Part shown: positions 40,401-49,201 of the stretch, one piece after another
Layout of the letters: each line of letters begins with the position of its first letter
Numbering within the stretch: position 1 is the first letter of the stretch
Source: Diplonema papillatum
Taxonomy: Eukaryota > Euglenozoa > Diplonemea > Diplonemida > Diplonemidae
Length of the DNA stretch: 64,000 bases
Assembly (NCBI GenBank): GCA_030068145.1
Contig: JAPJBO010000659.1
Coordinates: 62,001-126,000, forward strand
Reading direction: 5' to 3'
Program-made: the position numbers and the translations under genes
Notes under the pieces: model-generated
The model's database searches: none
Told to the model about the DNA's origin: nothing
The model's input: the letters and a program-made list of their open reading frames with translations, nothing else

Positions 40401-41793
40401 AGAGAGGTTTCGGGTGAGGATGGACGCTCTCCTTCGCGTGGGAGCCGACTCGTCTATCAAGGGTCCCGTAGGTCTTATGGCTAATCTTCTGCGGGAGATA
40501 AGATTCCTACGGGCCACGCAGCACAGCTTCCAGTCCCTGTCTTTCGACGGGACTCCCGTGTCGCTACTCGGTAAAGAAGCCCCACACCTCTTTCGTGAGG
40601 GCCTGCGTCTGCGCGCGTGGCGTTACTTGACCACACAGAGACAAGGATTTGACGGAATCGAAGGAGGGGTGGACGTACGTGCCATGAATCGGCTTTGGCT
40701 GAACCGCGCGACGGACCACAAATTGAGTTCCGCGATCAGTCGATGTATTGGGGGAGCGGTGTACTCACGGGAATGGTGCCGCAGGAAGTGGGGTTCGGGG
40801 AGCGGCGACTGCGAGTTCTGCGACAGCGGTGCGACGGGGACCCTGTGGCATTACTACTGGCAATGTCCGGGCCCAGGTTGTAGATGGAACGAGCTGCGAT
40901 CCCGGTTTTGCATTGCTGAGGCGATGGTCCGGGACATGCCCCAGTGCTTGTGCATTAGAGGGATACCCCCCTACGGGACCCCTCCTGACCTCCTGGAGAA
41001 GATCCAGAGGCTGATCGGTACGATCTCAATCGAGATGGCGCAGGCGCAGCGGAGCCTTGCGGCAACACGCCCTTGGGAACTCGCCTCAGGTGCGTCGACG
41101 AAATACGACGTACACTTAGCAACGGACAGTCGTAAGTTGCTAACGACCAACATCGGAACCCGCTTCGCAGCGACGTTGGTCTTCTGGCTGCGGAGTCTAT
41201 CGTGGGTCAGCTCCAACCCTCTCCCGACGACAGGCGTGGAACTCGCGCTTGATTTTGAGGCATTTACGCGTTCGAAGCTCCCAGGGAGAACCTTCGCCGA
41301 GAAGGGGCTGCAAATTGGGTACCTTATGCGAGCTATCAACGACCTGTGCTGCGCCGACTCAGGAGTCGCCTCCTTCCCTGGGAAGTGGCGGCAGGGGGTC
41401 TGTTCCCTCCGCTGTTTTGGTGCGCCGGCTATGCCGGGTTGTACCCACCGCCCACGCTTTGCGGCTGGACGGAAGACCGAGTGGATGTTGGGCAAGCTGG
41501 AAACAATTTGCGCCCGTAACAGCTGGAACGATGCCGTGCCTGAATATCCGCACGACGTACCCTATGTTCAGTGGGAGTTGAGATTCTCTGTCAAGATGCT
41601 AGCCGCCGCCATAGGGCGGGCTATTGCCAAAAGGAGGAGAGCCCGCGAAACAACGTGCCAACACACGCCTGCCAGGCGGTCTCGTCCGCCAGTCAGAACG
41701 CCCCCGGCTGCGCCACCATCGGTGCAACAATCATCTTTGACAGGGCCACGGCTCGCTCCGCGCCCACGGCGCAACGACTTGCGCCCGCCGTAG
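37414..41793 (+). CDS. LINE-B ORF2: 2A-like motif, APE endonuclease, reverse transcriptase
   Basis: The protein is 1459 residues from ATG 37414. Residues 16-37 read as a hydrophobic stretch followed by QGIEPNPGP, a 2A-like ribosome-skipping motif. The APE-type endonuclease (about 40-285) has VTINVTSL (Asn46), QETK (Glu69), GDFNTTP (Asp206, Asn208), RIDLLL (Asp253) and PTHKAV (His278). After a linker, RT motifs are GVDGWRMREI (~598), LIPKGEGSDPLKLRPITVSS, LDFAKCFDRVP (Asp724), GILQGCPISVVLINALLS and FADD (Asp816, Asp817). A CCHC-type knuckle follows near 1131 (CEFCDSGATGTLWHYYWQCP), then a conserved C-terminal region with a basic tail. Nicking by the endonuclease and target-primed reverse transcription fit the 15-bp target duplication. 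All catalytic residues I can name are present. Confidence 0.95.
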   Translation: MVIHANDLSPQPTREFYLALVAYALLVTQGIEPNPGPPPIRIVTINVTSLMKNLYLLICIAADIICVQETKLTSAGQRSIRMALKQAGALDVWQPFFGSCCVGRKCGNSVPSQVTGGSAGVAIFVKKGLPACIVEPFDAAEQRAYESARFLHVRVATGVGKGAVHVVSLYGHCGISEKPERERLIEGSLWGLRQRLGAVPLVAAGDFNTTPLGSPALRFALRNGWSDSAELQAEALGSPAEFTCYHGQPSRIDLLLTNEVASAALGRVETFEAGLPTHKAVRATFNLAVFQQLNPVLRYPRAIPSTGLSGLDDPNALRNVSEKYRLGDPCPPGLEGSPRVNFLWQRTSRAAEEYLILKSGIEGNLTGYCGRGVRRELNSQRVSARPSPEGAGADTASLKRARCLLGRIREYAAARAKWESTIVSPGPLPFQLEGQWTKIRSFRSFVLQRTDGKCALPPEPPSAKIGRGLAFTVSGLCRDLAHSTLTSRYLKSARSQRELRDPLGKESFAWVKKDAPSGLSFVTGADGRLTANLAEVDALVRRSWDPVLRMYAEKREPEFAPFFQEYKDFITQHPCNLNPITAERLRQVAKKKSVQTSCGVDGWRMREIAVLPNAILESFVVVLNEVEETGFWPDGVLDAMVTLIPKGEGSDPLKLRPITVSSVVYRLWASVRLQDVMLWQELWIHGSQHGFRHGHSCDDVVMDIALSIEESLTNGTPLCGVALDFAKCFDRVPQALVLDLMEALGLHERVLAPLRHIYKHLRRRFRYPLGVGEMFTVTNGILQGCPISVVLINALLSVLSKALVSRARVSPKSFADDLYLLSQLARLLQEGIRTTEVFDSLTGFALNEDKSVSFSTSPEPPRLVIGRKIIRSSKIVKVLGVPLGTEGPVDNRRANATVEAAARLEAAPLMHRTKFRIMQTIAASAYYGAAYCTNTTGGFVNSSTLRTALSACVIPRSNRAKSPLAVLSLVAKAHLCDPACASGFSLFRTFVKQYGKERFRVRMDALLRVGADSSIKGPVGLMANLLREIRFLRATQHSFQSLSFDGTPVSLLGKEAPHLFREGLRLRAWRYLTTQRQGFDGIEGGVDVRAMNRLWLNRATDHKLSSAISRCIGGAVYSREWCRRKWGSGSGDCEFCDSGATGTLWHYYWQCPGPGCRWNELRSRFCIAEAMVRDMPQCLCIRGIPPYGTPPDLLEKIQRLIGTISIEMAQAQRSLAATRPWELASGASTKYDVHLATDSRKLLTTNIGTRFAATLVFWLRSLSWVSSNPLPTTGVELALDFEAFTRSKLPGRTFAEKGLQIGYLMRAINDLCCADSGVASFPGKWRQGVCSLRCFGAPAMPGCTHRPRFAAGRKTEWMLGKLETICARNSWNDAVPEYPHDVPYVQWELRFSVKMLAAAIGRAIAKRRRARETTCQHTPARRSRPPVRTPPAAPPSVQQSSLTGPRLAPRPRRNDLRPP
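37501..37524 (+). promoter_or_regulatory. 2A-like ribosome-skipping motif in LINE-B ORF2
   Basis: Codons 30-37 encode GIEPNPGP, matching the 2A signature D-(V/I)-E-x-N-P-G-P except for Gly at the first Asp. Known 2A peptides of LINEs (trypanosome L1Tc, sea urchin STR) also lie at the N-terminus of the endonuclease-RT ORF. Skipping would separate a 36-residue leader from a protein starting at Pro37, directly ahead of the endonuclease. Confidence 0.7.
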
Positions 41794-41942
41794 TAGTACG
41801 GGATAGTAGTGGGGCGACCGGATACTCCTCGGAGAGATGGTCCCTGCACTCTAACTCGTCTCTCTCTCTCAAAGATTTTTTAACCGGGATTTTTCAGAAT
41901 TTCGGGGATTAGAATAACCCCTGCACGGGTCCAAAAAAAAAA

Positions 41943-42070
41943 AAAAACACCTCAAATTATTCTCACGCTTCACTCAGCATTAGTACACTGCCCGTGCAAG
42001 CTGATCACCCCACAACAACAGTATGTAAGGAGCCAGCATTTTGCGGGGGGAAGAGAGGGTTTCTCGCTGC
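41943..42070 (+). promoter_or_regulatory. Upstream region of the 45-residue-repeat gene
   Basis: Bases 41988-42070 are conserved with 33804-33898 upstream of the partial copy. GTATGTAAGG here aligns with TATATAAGG there, ~41 bases ahead of the ATG, a position compatible with a core promoter element. GCCAGCATTTTGCGGGGGG is identical in both. Confidence 0.3.
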
Positions 42071-44332
42071 ATGCACGGAAGATATGGCGGGCGGCACTCG
42101 TCTGGCGAAGGGGCGGTGAGGGGCGGGTTGCTGCCGCACGACCCGCATGCCATTCAGACGACCATCTCGCAGATCCGGGAGGACCTGGAACGGAGCCCGC
42201 GGCGCACCCTCGACAGCCACCTGCGAACGGCCGCGAGGGTCCCTGCTGCCGCTGCTGCTGCTGCTGCTGCTACCAGATCGCGGACGTACCTGTCTCCGAA
42301 GCCGTCTGCGTACCCTGCACTCAGCGCTTGGTCGCACCCGCAGCCAGCACCCCCTTCCGACCACAGAGCGGCGTCGCAGTCGTCGTCTTCGCTGCGGGAA
42401 GCCCGGACCACCGACGAACCGACCGGCGGCCCCGCAGCGCCGCGGCGGCAGAAATCGGCAGTCGACGCGTGGATCGCAACCCGCGTCACGCCGCTTTCCA
42501 ACCAGTGCCGGCACTACTCTCCTCCCGCCAAGAAGACGTGGGCCACTGCAGGGGAAGCTGGCAACCCTGGGTACTACCCGGGGGCGCAGTGGAAGGCCGA
42601 CCGACGCAGCCGATCTGAAGCGCCGCAGCCGGAGACCCCACCCTCCTCGGGCGACGAAGCGACGCACCGCCAGAACGCGGGTTTGGGAGGAGGAAGAGGC
42701 AGTTGGGGGGACGCCGAACAAGCTTCTCGGCGGCCAGCTGCTTCTTCGGCGTCTTTTGGAGGAGTGCAACACGGCGGCGGGCGACAGCGGAGAGAGCCGG
42801 CCAGTCGCAGAAGCTGCACGACCATGGCAGATGATCAGCGTTCGTCGACGGCGGCGGCCCTGCACGACTCTTGCTGGCCGGGGATTGCGCACGAAGCGAT
42901 CCCACACGGATTCGCGTCGGAACACAGGAGAGGGTCTTCCCCCGGAAGAAGCAATCCAACAGTCGAGCAACGATCGATGGCACCGCCGGTGAACAGCGCA
43001 GCTGCCCCACACGACTCTTGCTGGCCGGGGCTTGCCCACGAAGCGATTCCGCACGGATTCGCGTCGGGCCACAGGAGAGGGTCTTCCCCCGGGAGAAGCA
43101 ATGCAACAGTCGAGCAACGATCGATGGCACCGGCCGTGAACAGCGCAGGGGCCCCGCACGACTCTTGCTGGCCGGGGATTGCGCACGAAGCGATTCCGCA
43201 CGGATTCGCGTCGGAAGAACGGAGGAGTTCGTCAACCGGGAGAAGCAACACGACAGTCGAGCAACGATCGATGGCGCCCGTGAACAGCGCGCACGACTCT
43301 TGCTGGCCGGGGATTGCGCACGAAGCGATTCCGCACGGCTTCGCGCCGGAGCACCGGAGGGGTTCGTCTCCCGGAAGAGGCAACACAGCAGTCGAGCAAC
43401 AGCAACAGCAGCAGCAACGCTCGATGGCACCCGTGAACAGCCTACATGACTCTTGCTGGCCGGGGCTTGCGCACGAAGCGATTCCGCACGGATTCGCGCC
43501 GGAGCACCGGAGGGGTTCGTCTCCCGGAAGAGGCAACACAGCAGTCGAGCAACAGCAACAGCAGCAGCAGCAGCAACGCTCGATGGCACCCGTGAACAGC
43601 GCACATGACTCTTGCGGGCCGGGGCTTGCGCACGAAGCGATCCCGCACGGATTCGCGCCGGAGCACCGCCAATGGCCGAACGGCAAGCCTGCGAATCCCT
43701 GGTCGGCGGAGAGGACCGCCACTTTTACGGTGCGCCGCGGTGAAGTCGCGCGGGATCAACTGCTGGACCACCAGTGGGCGGGGGGTCCCCCCGCTGGTGC
43801 CGGCGCACGCGGGAAACGGCCGGAGGCGAGGCTTCCGGGCGGTGGCGGGGTGGTCCGGAGCAAGTCCGCGGCGCCGAAGGTGCCGGAGCCGGCGGAACGG
43901 GCTGCCGCCGCCCGCAGCAGGTCGGCGGCTGAGTCCCAGCGGGGGTGGGCGCCCGTGGCTGACACGGGTGACCAGCAGCAGCAGCAGCAGCAGCGTCCGC
44001 TGGACGCGACGACGGCAGCCTGGGCCGCGAGCCTCCGCAGCGGCCGCCCGGCGGCGGCGGCGGCGCTCGACGCGCGGGCGGCGGCGCTCCTGCAGAGGGG
44101 GAGGAGGCTCGGGTCGCGGCACCACTCGCTCTTCCACGGGTGGGCGGACCCCTTGGTTGCTCCTGCTGCTGCTGCTGCTACTGCTGCGCCGTACCCAGCT
44201 GACGACGGCGCTCACGCCAACGCATCGGCTTCGTTCGCGCCCGCCAGGTTTGTGAGTGTATTTTTTCTTGTTCTTGACTTTGTTGACTCGATTTTTTTCC
44301 CCGGGGCACTCACACACACGCATACATACTAG
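42071..44332 (+). CDS. Repeat-rich low-complexity protein, unknown function
   Basis: This 753-codon frame starts at the first in-frame ATG (42071), conserved in the partial copy at 33899. An N-terminal segment (QTTISQIREDLERSPRRTLD) is followed by an Ala run and a Ser/Pro/Arg-rich region. Six ~45-residue repeats come next, each with HDSCWPG(I/L)AHEAIPHGFA and RRGSSPGR(S/G)N. The last three carry Gln tracts. A basic C-terminal part (RSKSAAPKVPEPAERAAAAR) has a 7-Gln tract. The last codons (from about 44250, CCAG|GTTTGTGAG) look like read-through into an intron, so the true end may be spliced. Repeats with an invariant Cys and Trp suggest a structural or binding role. No family is recognised. 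A duplicated 3' part follows at 44765. Confidence 0.6.
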   Translation: MHGRYGGRHSSGEGAVRGGLLPHDPHAIQTTISQIREDLERSPRRTLDSHLRTAARVPAAAAAAAAATRSRTYLSPKPSAYPALSAWSHPQPAPPSDHRAASQSSSSLREARTTDEPTGGPAAPRRQKSAVDAWIATRVTPLSNQCRHYSPPAKKTWATAGEAGNPGYYPGAQWKADRRSRSEAPQPETPPSSGDEATHRQNAGLGGGRGSWGDAEQASRRPAASSASFGGVQHGGGRQRREPASRRSCTTMADDQRSSTAAALHDSCWPGIAHEAIPHGFASEHRRGSSPGRSNPTVEQRSMAPPVNSAAAPHDSCWPGLAHEAIPHGFASGHRRGSSPGRSNATVEQRSMAPAVNSAGAPHDSCWPGIAHEAIPHGFASEERRSSSTGRSNTTVEQRSMAPVNSAHDSCWPGIAHEAIPHGFAPEHRRGSSPGRGNTAVEQQQQQQQRSMAPVNSLHDSCWPGLAHEAIPHGFAPEHRRGSSPGRGNTAVEQQQQQQQQQRSMAPVNSAHDSCGPGLAHEAIPHGFAPEHRQWPNGKPANPWSAERTATFTVRRGEVARDQLLDHQWAGGPPAGAGARGKRPEARLPGGGGVVRSKSAAPKVPEPAERAAAARSRSAAESQRGWAPVADTGDQQQQQQQRPLDATTAAWAASLRSGRPAAAAALDARAAALLQRGRRLGSRHHSLFHGWADPLVAPAAAAATAAPYPADDGAHANASASFAPARFVSVFFLVLDFVDSIFFPGALTHTHTY

Positions 44333-44764
44333 CAAGCTTGCTCTCACACACACGCATACATACTAGCAAGCTTGCTCTCACACACACGCATACATACTAG
44401 CAAGCTTGCTCTCACACACACGCATACATACTAGCAAGCTTGCTCTCACACACACATACACATACTGCTTGCTCACACGCACTCATACATAATAGCAAGC
44501 TTTGTCTCACACAAATACGCATACTAGCAAGCTTGCTCACACATACGCATACACATACCAGGAAGCTTTCTCACACACCCATACACATACTAACAAGCTT
44601 ACTAGCAAGCTTACTAGCAAGCTTACTAGCAAGCTTACTAGCAAGCTTACTAGCAAGCTTACTAGCAAGCTTACTAGCAAGCTTACTAGCAAGCTTACTA
44701 GCAAGCTTACTAGCAAGCTTACTAGCAAGCTTACTAGCAAGCTCGCTCACACACGCGCACATGC
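44307..44764. repeat. ACTAGCAAGCTT-type repeat array
   Basis: 34-bp units (ACTAGCAAGCTTGCTCTCAC plus ACACACGCATACAT) pass into a pure 12-bp array, ACTAGCAAGCTT, about 13 copies at 44590-44742. The AAGCTT/AGCAAGCTTGCT core is palindromic. The same repeat reappears at 45143-45420 and 45820-46000. Confidence 0.9.
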
Positions 44765-45142
<378 letters not shown>

Positions 45143-45479
45143 ACATACTAGCAAGCTTACTCACACGCACGCACACATACTAGCAAGCTTGCTCACACGC
45201 ACGCACACATACTAGCAAGCTTGCTCACACGCACGCACACGTACTAGCAAGCTTGCTCACACGCACGCACACATACTAGCAAGCTTACTCACACGCACGC
45301 ACACATACTAGCAAGCTTGCTCACACGCACGCATACATACCAGCAAGCTTGCTCTCACACAAGTACACATACTAGCAAGTTGCTCATACACAAATACACA
45401 TACTAGGAGACTTGCTCACAACACATGCACATACGAGCAACCTTTTTCGTGATATACGTATGTACTCTAGACACAACCT
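45143..45479. repeat. ACTAGCAAGCTT-type repeat array
   Basis: About eight 32-bp units of ACTAGCAAGCTTGCTCACAC plus GCACGCACACAT, degenerating at the right end. Confidence 0.85.
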
Positions 45480-45810
45480 CCAGCCACACTTTTGTCGTGT
45501 GTACGTATGTCGACTTTACATACACACATACAGCCACACCGGCACGCAAGCGGTGCATCGACACGTGCAGCGCATGCAGAAGGGGCGGGCAGCAACTTCT
45601 CCTCTGAGGGTGGACACATCCGTGCATTTCACGGCCCCACCACCATCCACCCAGCCAGGGGTCGTTCGGGCGTCTCCTGGTGCTGTGCGAACCGCGTCTA
45701 CGGAGCGGCTGACGCGCGTCATCGAGCAGAGGAAGCAGCGGCTGCGTGACCAGCAGGCGGTCATCCAGCGGCAGCTGGCGAGGTTGAACCTGCAGCAGAG
45801 GCAGGTGGGG
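45480..45810 (+). pseudogene. Truncated 5' copy of the WW-like gene
   Basis: The bases match 46050-46370 nearly exactly, including the ATG (45572; MQKGRAATSPLRVD), the ERLTRVIEQRKQRLRDQQAV helix and the NLQQRQVGG junction. They then switch into ACTAGCAAGCTT repeats. About 80 codons remain. The point of departure (CAGAGGCAG|GTGGG) could be an old exon border. Confidence 0.85.
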
Positions 45811-46040
45811 GGCTTACTCACACGCACGCACACATACTTGCAAGCTTGCTTACAAACCCACAATCATACTAGCAAGCTTGCTTGCAAACACATAATCATA
45901 CAAGCAAGCTTACTCAAACGCACGCACGCATACTAGCAAGCTTGCTCATACACAAATACACATATTAGGAGACTTGCTCACAGACATGCACATACGAGCA
46001 ACCTTTTTCGTGATATACGTATGTACTCTACACACATAGA
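45811..46040. repeat. ACTAGCAAGCTT-type repeat, degenerate
   Basis: Units with TACTAGCAAGCTTGCT and ATACACATA separate the truncated copy from the intact gene. The last part repeats 45380-45470. Confidence 0.8.
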
Positions 46041-46132
46041 CACAACCTCCAGCCACACTTTTGTCGTGTGGACTCTACATACACACATACAGCCACACCG
46101 GCACGCAAGCGGTGCATCGACACGTGCAGCGC

Positions 46133-49100
46133 ATGCAGAAGGGGCGGGCAGCAACTTCTCCTCTGAGGGTGGACGAATCCGTGCATTTCACGGCCCCACC
46201 ACCATCCACCCAGCCAGGGGTCGTTCGGGCGTCTCCTGGTGCTGTGCGAGCCGCGTCTACGGAGCGGCTGACGCGCGTCATCGAGCAGAGGAAGCAGCGG
46301 CTGCGTGACCAGCAGGCGGTCATCCAGCGGCAGCTGGCGAGGTTGAACCTGCAGCAGAGGCAGGTGGGCGGCGGTGCCGGACCTTCGCCGCTCCTCCGCG
46401 CGTTCGACGCGGAGATAGAAGGCGTGCGGAACCTTGCAGGGGACCCAGCGCTGGACTCGATCAGTGAATCGTCGTGCCCGTCCCTCGGGTTGTTCACCGA
46501 CGAGCTGAACGCCCTCCAGGGAGAGCTCTCCGAGCTCAAGAGGGCCACCACCGGCAGCGGAAAACGGACGGGGAGCCCGAATTTGCGCTACCCGGGGAAC
46601 ACCGCCCACCGGACGCAGCGGATTGCCACGCTCCGCCAGCGTTTGCGCAAGCTTTCGGGGCGGTCTGGGCAGGGGTCCGAAGAAGAATTCGCTGCGGAAT
46701 ACCCAGGGCCTACCCCCCCCCAGGACCACCACCACCACCACCACCACGACCCACCGAAGGGCGGTGGCTCGTGGCTGTCGCCGCCGCCGCCGCCGCAGGC
46801 CGCAGTGGAGCGCCCGCAGGTGCAGCAGGACGGCGTGGCCGGTGGTCGGAAACCGGGCGGAAAAAGGGGGCTCGCGCCTTTCGAGACCCAAACCAGCGGC
46901 GCAGGTGTTGCGGGGCCCGGGCTGCAGGAGGGGTCGTCGTCGGACCGGTGCTGCTTCTACTACGGCAGCGACTCCACCGCTGAGCCGCCGGCCCCGAGCG
47001 ACGGAGCCCTGCGCGCGATGGTCCTCGGAGCTGGCAGACTGTCTCCAGCGTTTCACGCCACAGGGCAAGCCCACACGCAGGCGGCAGCTCCAATCGAGCT
47101 CGCGTCGGGAAGCTCTCTCTCCCGGAGCCCGGCCAAGTCTCCCGACCTCGCTGCGGGGCCGGCGGAAAAAGCGAGCGCAGAGGAGGGGCGCGGCCGAGGG
47201 GAGCAGACCGTCGCTGCAGAGGGTTCGGGGGGAACACAAGGCGCAACGGAGCAACGGCAGCAGCAGCAGCAGCAGCAGCAGCAGGCTGCCGCTGGGGCTC
47301 GAGCGGGGGGAAAGAGCCCGGAGCAACGGCAGCGGCAGGCCGTCGCTGCAGAGGGTTCGGGAGGAACACAAGGCGCAACGGAGCAACGGCAGCAACCTGC
47401 CGCAGACCCAGGTCCAGCCGCAGCGGCGGTCGCATCGCCCAAGCCAGAGCAGCCTGCACGCCGGAACCTGCCGAACTCCCCTCGCGCCGGCGCTGCAGGC
47501 GCACCGGCGAAGCCACCCGCGGAGGCCGAGCTGCAGCCGAAGGCCCCCCGCGGCGCCTCCACCGGCGCGGCCTCGCAGGCCGCAGCGGCAGCAACAGAAA
47601 AAGCAGACGCGCCAAAAATAGCCCCAGCGGCAGCAGCAGCAGCGGCAGCAGAAAAAACAGAAACCGCAGCGGCAGCACCGGCGGCGGCGGCAGCAGCGAA
47701 AACAAAAGAAGCACCACCCCCAGCAGCAGCAGCAGCGGCAACAGAAGAAACAGAAACCGCAGCGGCAGCACCGGCGGCGGCAGCAGCAGCAGCCACGGGA
47801 AAAACGGAAGCATCGGCAGCGAATCAGCCGGAAGCAAGCGCTTCTTCCAGCGCCGAGGCCAGCGGCGCAGCGGCGCCCATCGACTGGGCGGCCGCCGCCG
47901 CGCGCGCCGTGGCCGACGGCCAGTGGAAGGCGAAGCAGGACAAGAAGAAGAAGAAGACGTACTACGTCCGGGCCGACAACAAGGACCACCGGTGCTGGGA
48001 CCTGGCCAAGCGCCTGAAGGAGCTAGCCGCGGCCGACGCCAGCGGAGGAGTCGGAAAGACCACCCAGGAAGGCGGCGAAGAAGGCGGCAAAGAAGTCAAC
48101 GAACCCCAGAACAGCGGCAATGAAGTCAAAACCACCCAGCATGGCGGCGAAAATGCTGAAGCCGAGGAGGTCAAGGAGACCCAAAGCGGCGGCAAAGACG
48201 TAGAACAGACCCCAGGTGGCGGCAAAGAAGTCAAAGAAGCTCAGGATGGCGGGAAAAAGGCTAACGTCGAGAAGGCCGAAGAGACCCAGAGTGGAAGCAA
48301 AGGGGGCGAAGAAGGTGAAGAAACGCAGGATAGCGGCAAAACGGCTGCATCCGAGAAGGCCGAAGGGACGCAGGACGACAACAAGAAGGCCACCGGTGGC
48401 AGCGAAGAGGCCGCAGACGGCCCCGTCAAAGAGACCGCGGAAGGCGGGAAGCAGCAGCAGCAGCAGCAGCAGCAACAAGCCGGAGCGCGCGGCTCTTCGC
48501 ACCCGGAAGTCGAAGACGCAGGAACCGAGTCGCGGCCTGCGGCAGCAGCAGCAGCCGTCGACTGGGCAGCCGAGGCAGCTGGCGCCCTCGCGTCCGGCCT
48601 GTGGGTGCGGAAAACCGACAAGAAAAAGGGCAAGCCGTACTTCGTCAGCGCGGCCGACAAGGCCGACCGTTGCTGGAACCTCGCAGAACACCTGCGGAAG
48701 CGGGCTGCCTCCAGCCAAACCCCCCGGGCGCAGGACACGAGCGATGCGGAAGGGGAAGAAGGTGGATCGCAGCAGAAAACGGACTCCAGCGTTTTGGAAG
48801 GCGGCGAAGGTGAATCGAAGCAGAACGCAGACTCCAGCGTTTTGGAAGGCGGCGAAACGAAGCAGAAGGTGGTCTCCAGTGAAGCGAAGGTCATCCCGTC
48901 CCCGTTGATGACCCCTCCCGCGGCGCCGGCCGCGGTGGATTGGAAGGAGGTGGCTGCGGGGCACTTGGCCGCGGGGCGCTGGGTCGAGAAGCACGACAAG
49001 AAGAAGGGCAAGGCGTACTTCATCAACGCCGCGGACAAGGTCGACCGCTGCTGGAACCTCGCCAAGCACCTGCAGCAGCAGGCGGAGAAGGGCCTGCCCG

Positions 49101-49201
49101 CGCCGGCCCCGGCGCACCCGACGCCCAGCAAGGACAAGAGGCTCTCGGTCACCTTCGCCACGCCTCCCGTCACAGACACAGCAACAGAGGAACCGTCGTG
49201 A
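46133..49201 (+). CDS. Ala/Gln-rich protein with three WW-like modules
   Basis: The protein is 1022 residues, starting at the first in-frame ATG (conserved in the upstream partial copy). The N-terminal ~90 residues contain a coiled-coil-like helix (ERLTRVIEQRKQRLRDQQAV), then LFTDELNALQGELSELKRAT. The middle is low-complexity (His run, Gln and Ala tracts with alternating KTE/TEE). The C-terminal half has three ~50-residue modules: IDWAAAAARAVADGQWKAKQ...YYVRADNKDHRCWDLAKRL (47878), VDWAAEAAGALASGLWVRKT...YFVSAADKADRCWNLAEHL (48556) and VDWKEVAAGHLAAGRWVEKH...YFINAADKVDRCWNLAKHL (48935). The W...KKKGKxYF...CW pattern recalls WW domains (Trp, Tyr-aromatic, second Trp) with a longer spacing. The linkers are acidic degenerate GGKEVKETQ repeats. 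A scaffold role is inference. Confidence 0.65.
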   Translation: MQKGRAATSPLRVDESVHFTAPPPSTQPGVVRASPGAVRAASTERLTRVIEQRKQRLRDQQAVIQRQLARLNLQQRQVGGGAGPSPLLRAFDAEIEGVRNLAGDPALDSISESSCPSLGLFTDELNALQGELSELKRATTGSGKRTGSPNLRYPGNTAHRTQRIATLRQRLRKLSGRSGQGSEEEFAAEYPGPTPPQDHHHHHHHDPPKGGGSWLSPPPPPQAAVERPQVQQDGVAGGRKPGGKRGLAPFETQTSGAGVAGPGLQEGSSSDRCCFYYGSDSTAEPPAPSDGALRAMVLGAGRLSPAFHATGQAHTQAAAPIELASGSSLSRSPAKSPDLAAGPAEKASAEEGRGRGEQTVAAEGSGGTQGATEQRQQQQQQQQQAAAGARAGGKSPEQRQRQAVAAEGSGGTQGATEQRQQPAADPGPAAAAVASPKPEQPARRNLPNSPRAGAAGAPAKPPAEAELQPKAPRGASTGAASQAAAAATEKADAPKIAPAAAAAAAAEKTETAAAAPAAAAAAKTKEAPPPAAAAAATEETETAAAAPAAAAAAATGKTEASAANQPEASASSSAEASGAAAPIDWAAAAARAVADGQWKAKQDKKKKKTYYVRADNKDHRCWDLAKRLKELAAADASGGVGKTTQEGGEEGGKEVNEPQNSGNEVKTTQHGGENAEAEEVKETQSGGKDVEQTPGGGKEVKEAQDGGKKANVEKAEETQSGSKGGEEGEETQDSGKTAASEKAEGTQDDNKKATGGSEEAADGPVKETAEGGKQQQQQQQQQAGARGSSHPEVEDAGTESRPAAAAAAVDWAAEAAGALASGLWVRKTDKKKGKPYFVSAADKADRCWNLAEHLRKRAASSQTPRAQDTSDAEGEEGGSQQKTDSSVLEGGEGESKQNADSSVLEGGETKQKVVSSEAKVIPSPLMTPPAAPAAVDWKEVAAGHLAAGRWVEKHDKKKGKAYFINAADKVDRCWNLAKHLQQQAEKGLPAPAPAHPTPSKDKRLSVTFATPPVTDTATEEPS
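48060..48470 (+). repeat. Degenerate in-frame repeats in the WW-like gene linker
   Basis: Codon-phase repeats of about 12-18 residues (GGKEVKETQ(D/S)GGK type) make an acidic Gly/Glu/Lys linker. The cognate linker between modules 2 and 3 uses DSSVLEGGEGESKQ, and this unit later forms the non-coding array at 49202-49500. Confidence 0.6.

Larger units (their letters stand above)
34811..41870 (+). mobile_element. LINE-B: full-length non-LTR retrotransposon
   Basis: AAAGATTTTTTAACC occurs at 34796-34810 and 41871-41885, a 15-bp target-site duplication bracketing 7060 bp. Inside are an ~800-bp 5' UTR, ORF1 (35618-37420), ORF2 (37414-41793) and a 77-bp 3' UTR ending in TCTCTCTCTC with no poly(A). 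Both ORFs are intact, so the copy may still be competent. It shares its RT and C-terminal region with LINE-A. Confidence 0.9.
34713..41931. mobile_element. hAT-type MITE (128 bp) split by LINE-B, with 8-bp TSD
   Basis: The 8-bp sequence CACGGGTC lies at 34713-34720 and 41924-41931. Just inside are CAGGGATTATCCT (34721) and, inverted, CAGGGGTTATTCT (ending 41923). CAGGG-type ends with an 8-bp target duplication are hallmarks of hAT elements. Without LINE-B and one copy of its duplication, the MITE is 34721-34810 plus 41886-41923. It carries an internal inverted repeat (GGTTAAAAAAT and GATTTTTTAACC) and no gene. Confidence 0.8.

Noticed and set aside
34713-41933. CACGGGTCCA as the target duplication of LINE-B itself
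   Set aside because: Its first 8 bases lie just outside CAGGG inverted ends, which fits a hAT MITE. LINE-B has its own 15-bp duplication further in.
41870-41950. A-run at 41932-41947 as the poly(A) tail of LINE-B
   Set aside because: It lies outside both target duplications. LINE-B ends in TCTCTCTCTC at 41870.
42005-43201. Arg-rich minus-strand frame opposite the 45-residue-repeat gene
   Set aside because: The plus-strand frame is conserved in the partial copies with repeated units kept in phase. The minus frame is a GC-rich shadow.
46028-47989. Cys/Leu-rich minus-strand frame opposite the WW-like gene
   Set aside because: It is the antisense of Ala/Gln codons. The sense frame has conserved modules and matches its partial copies.
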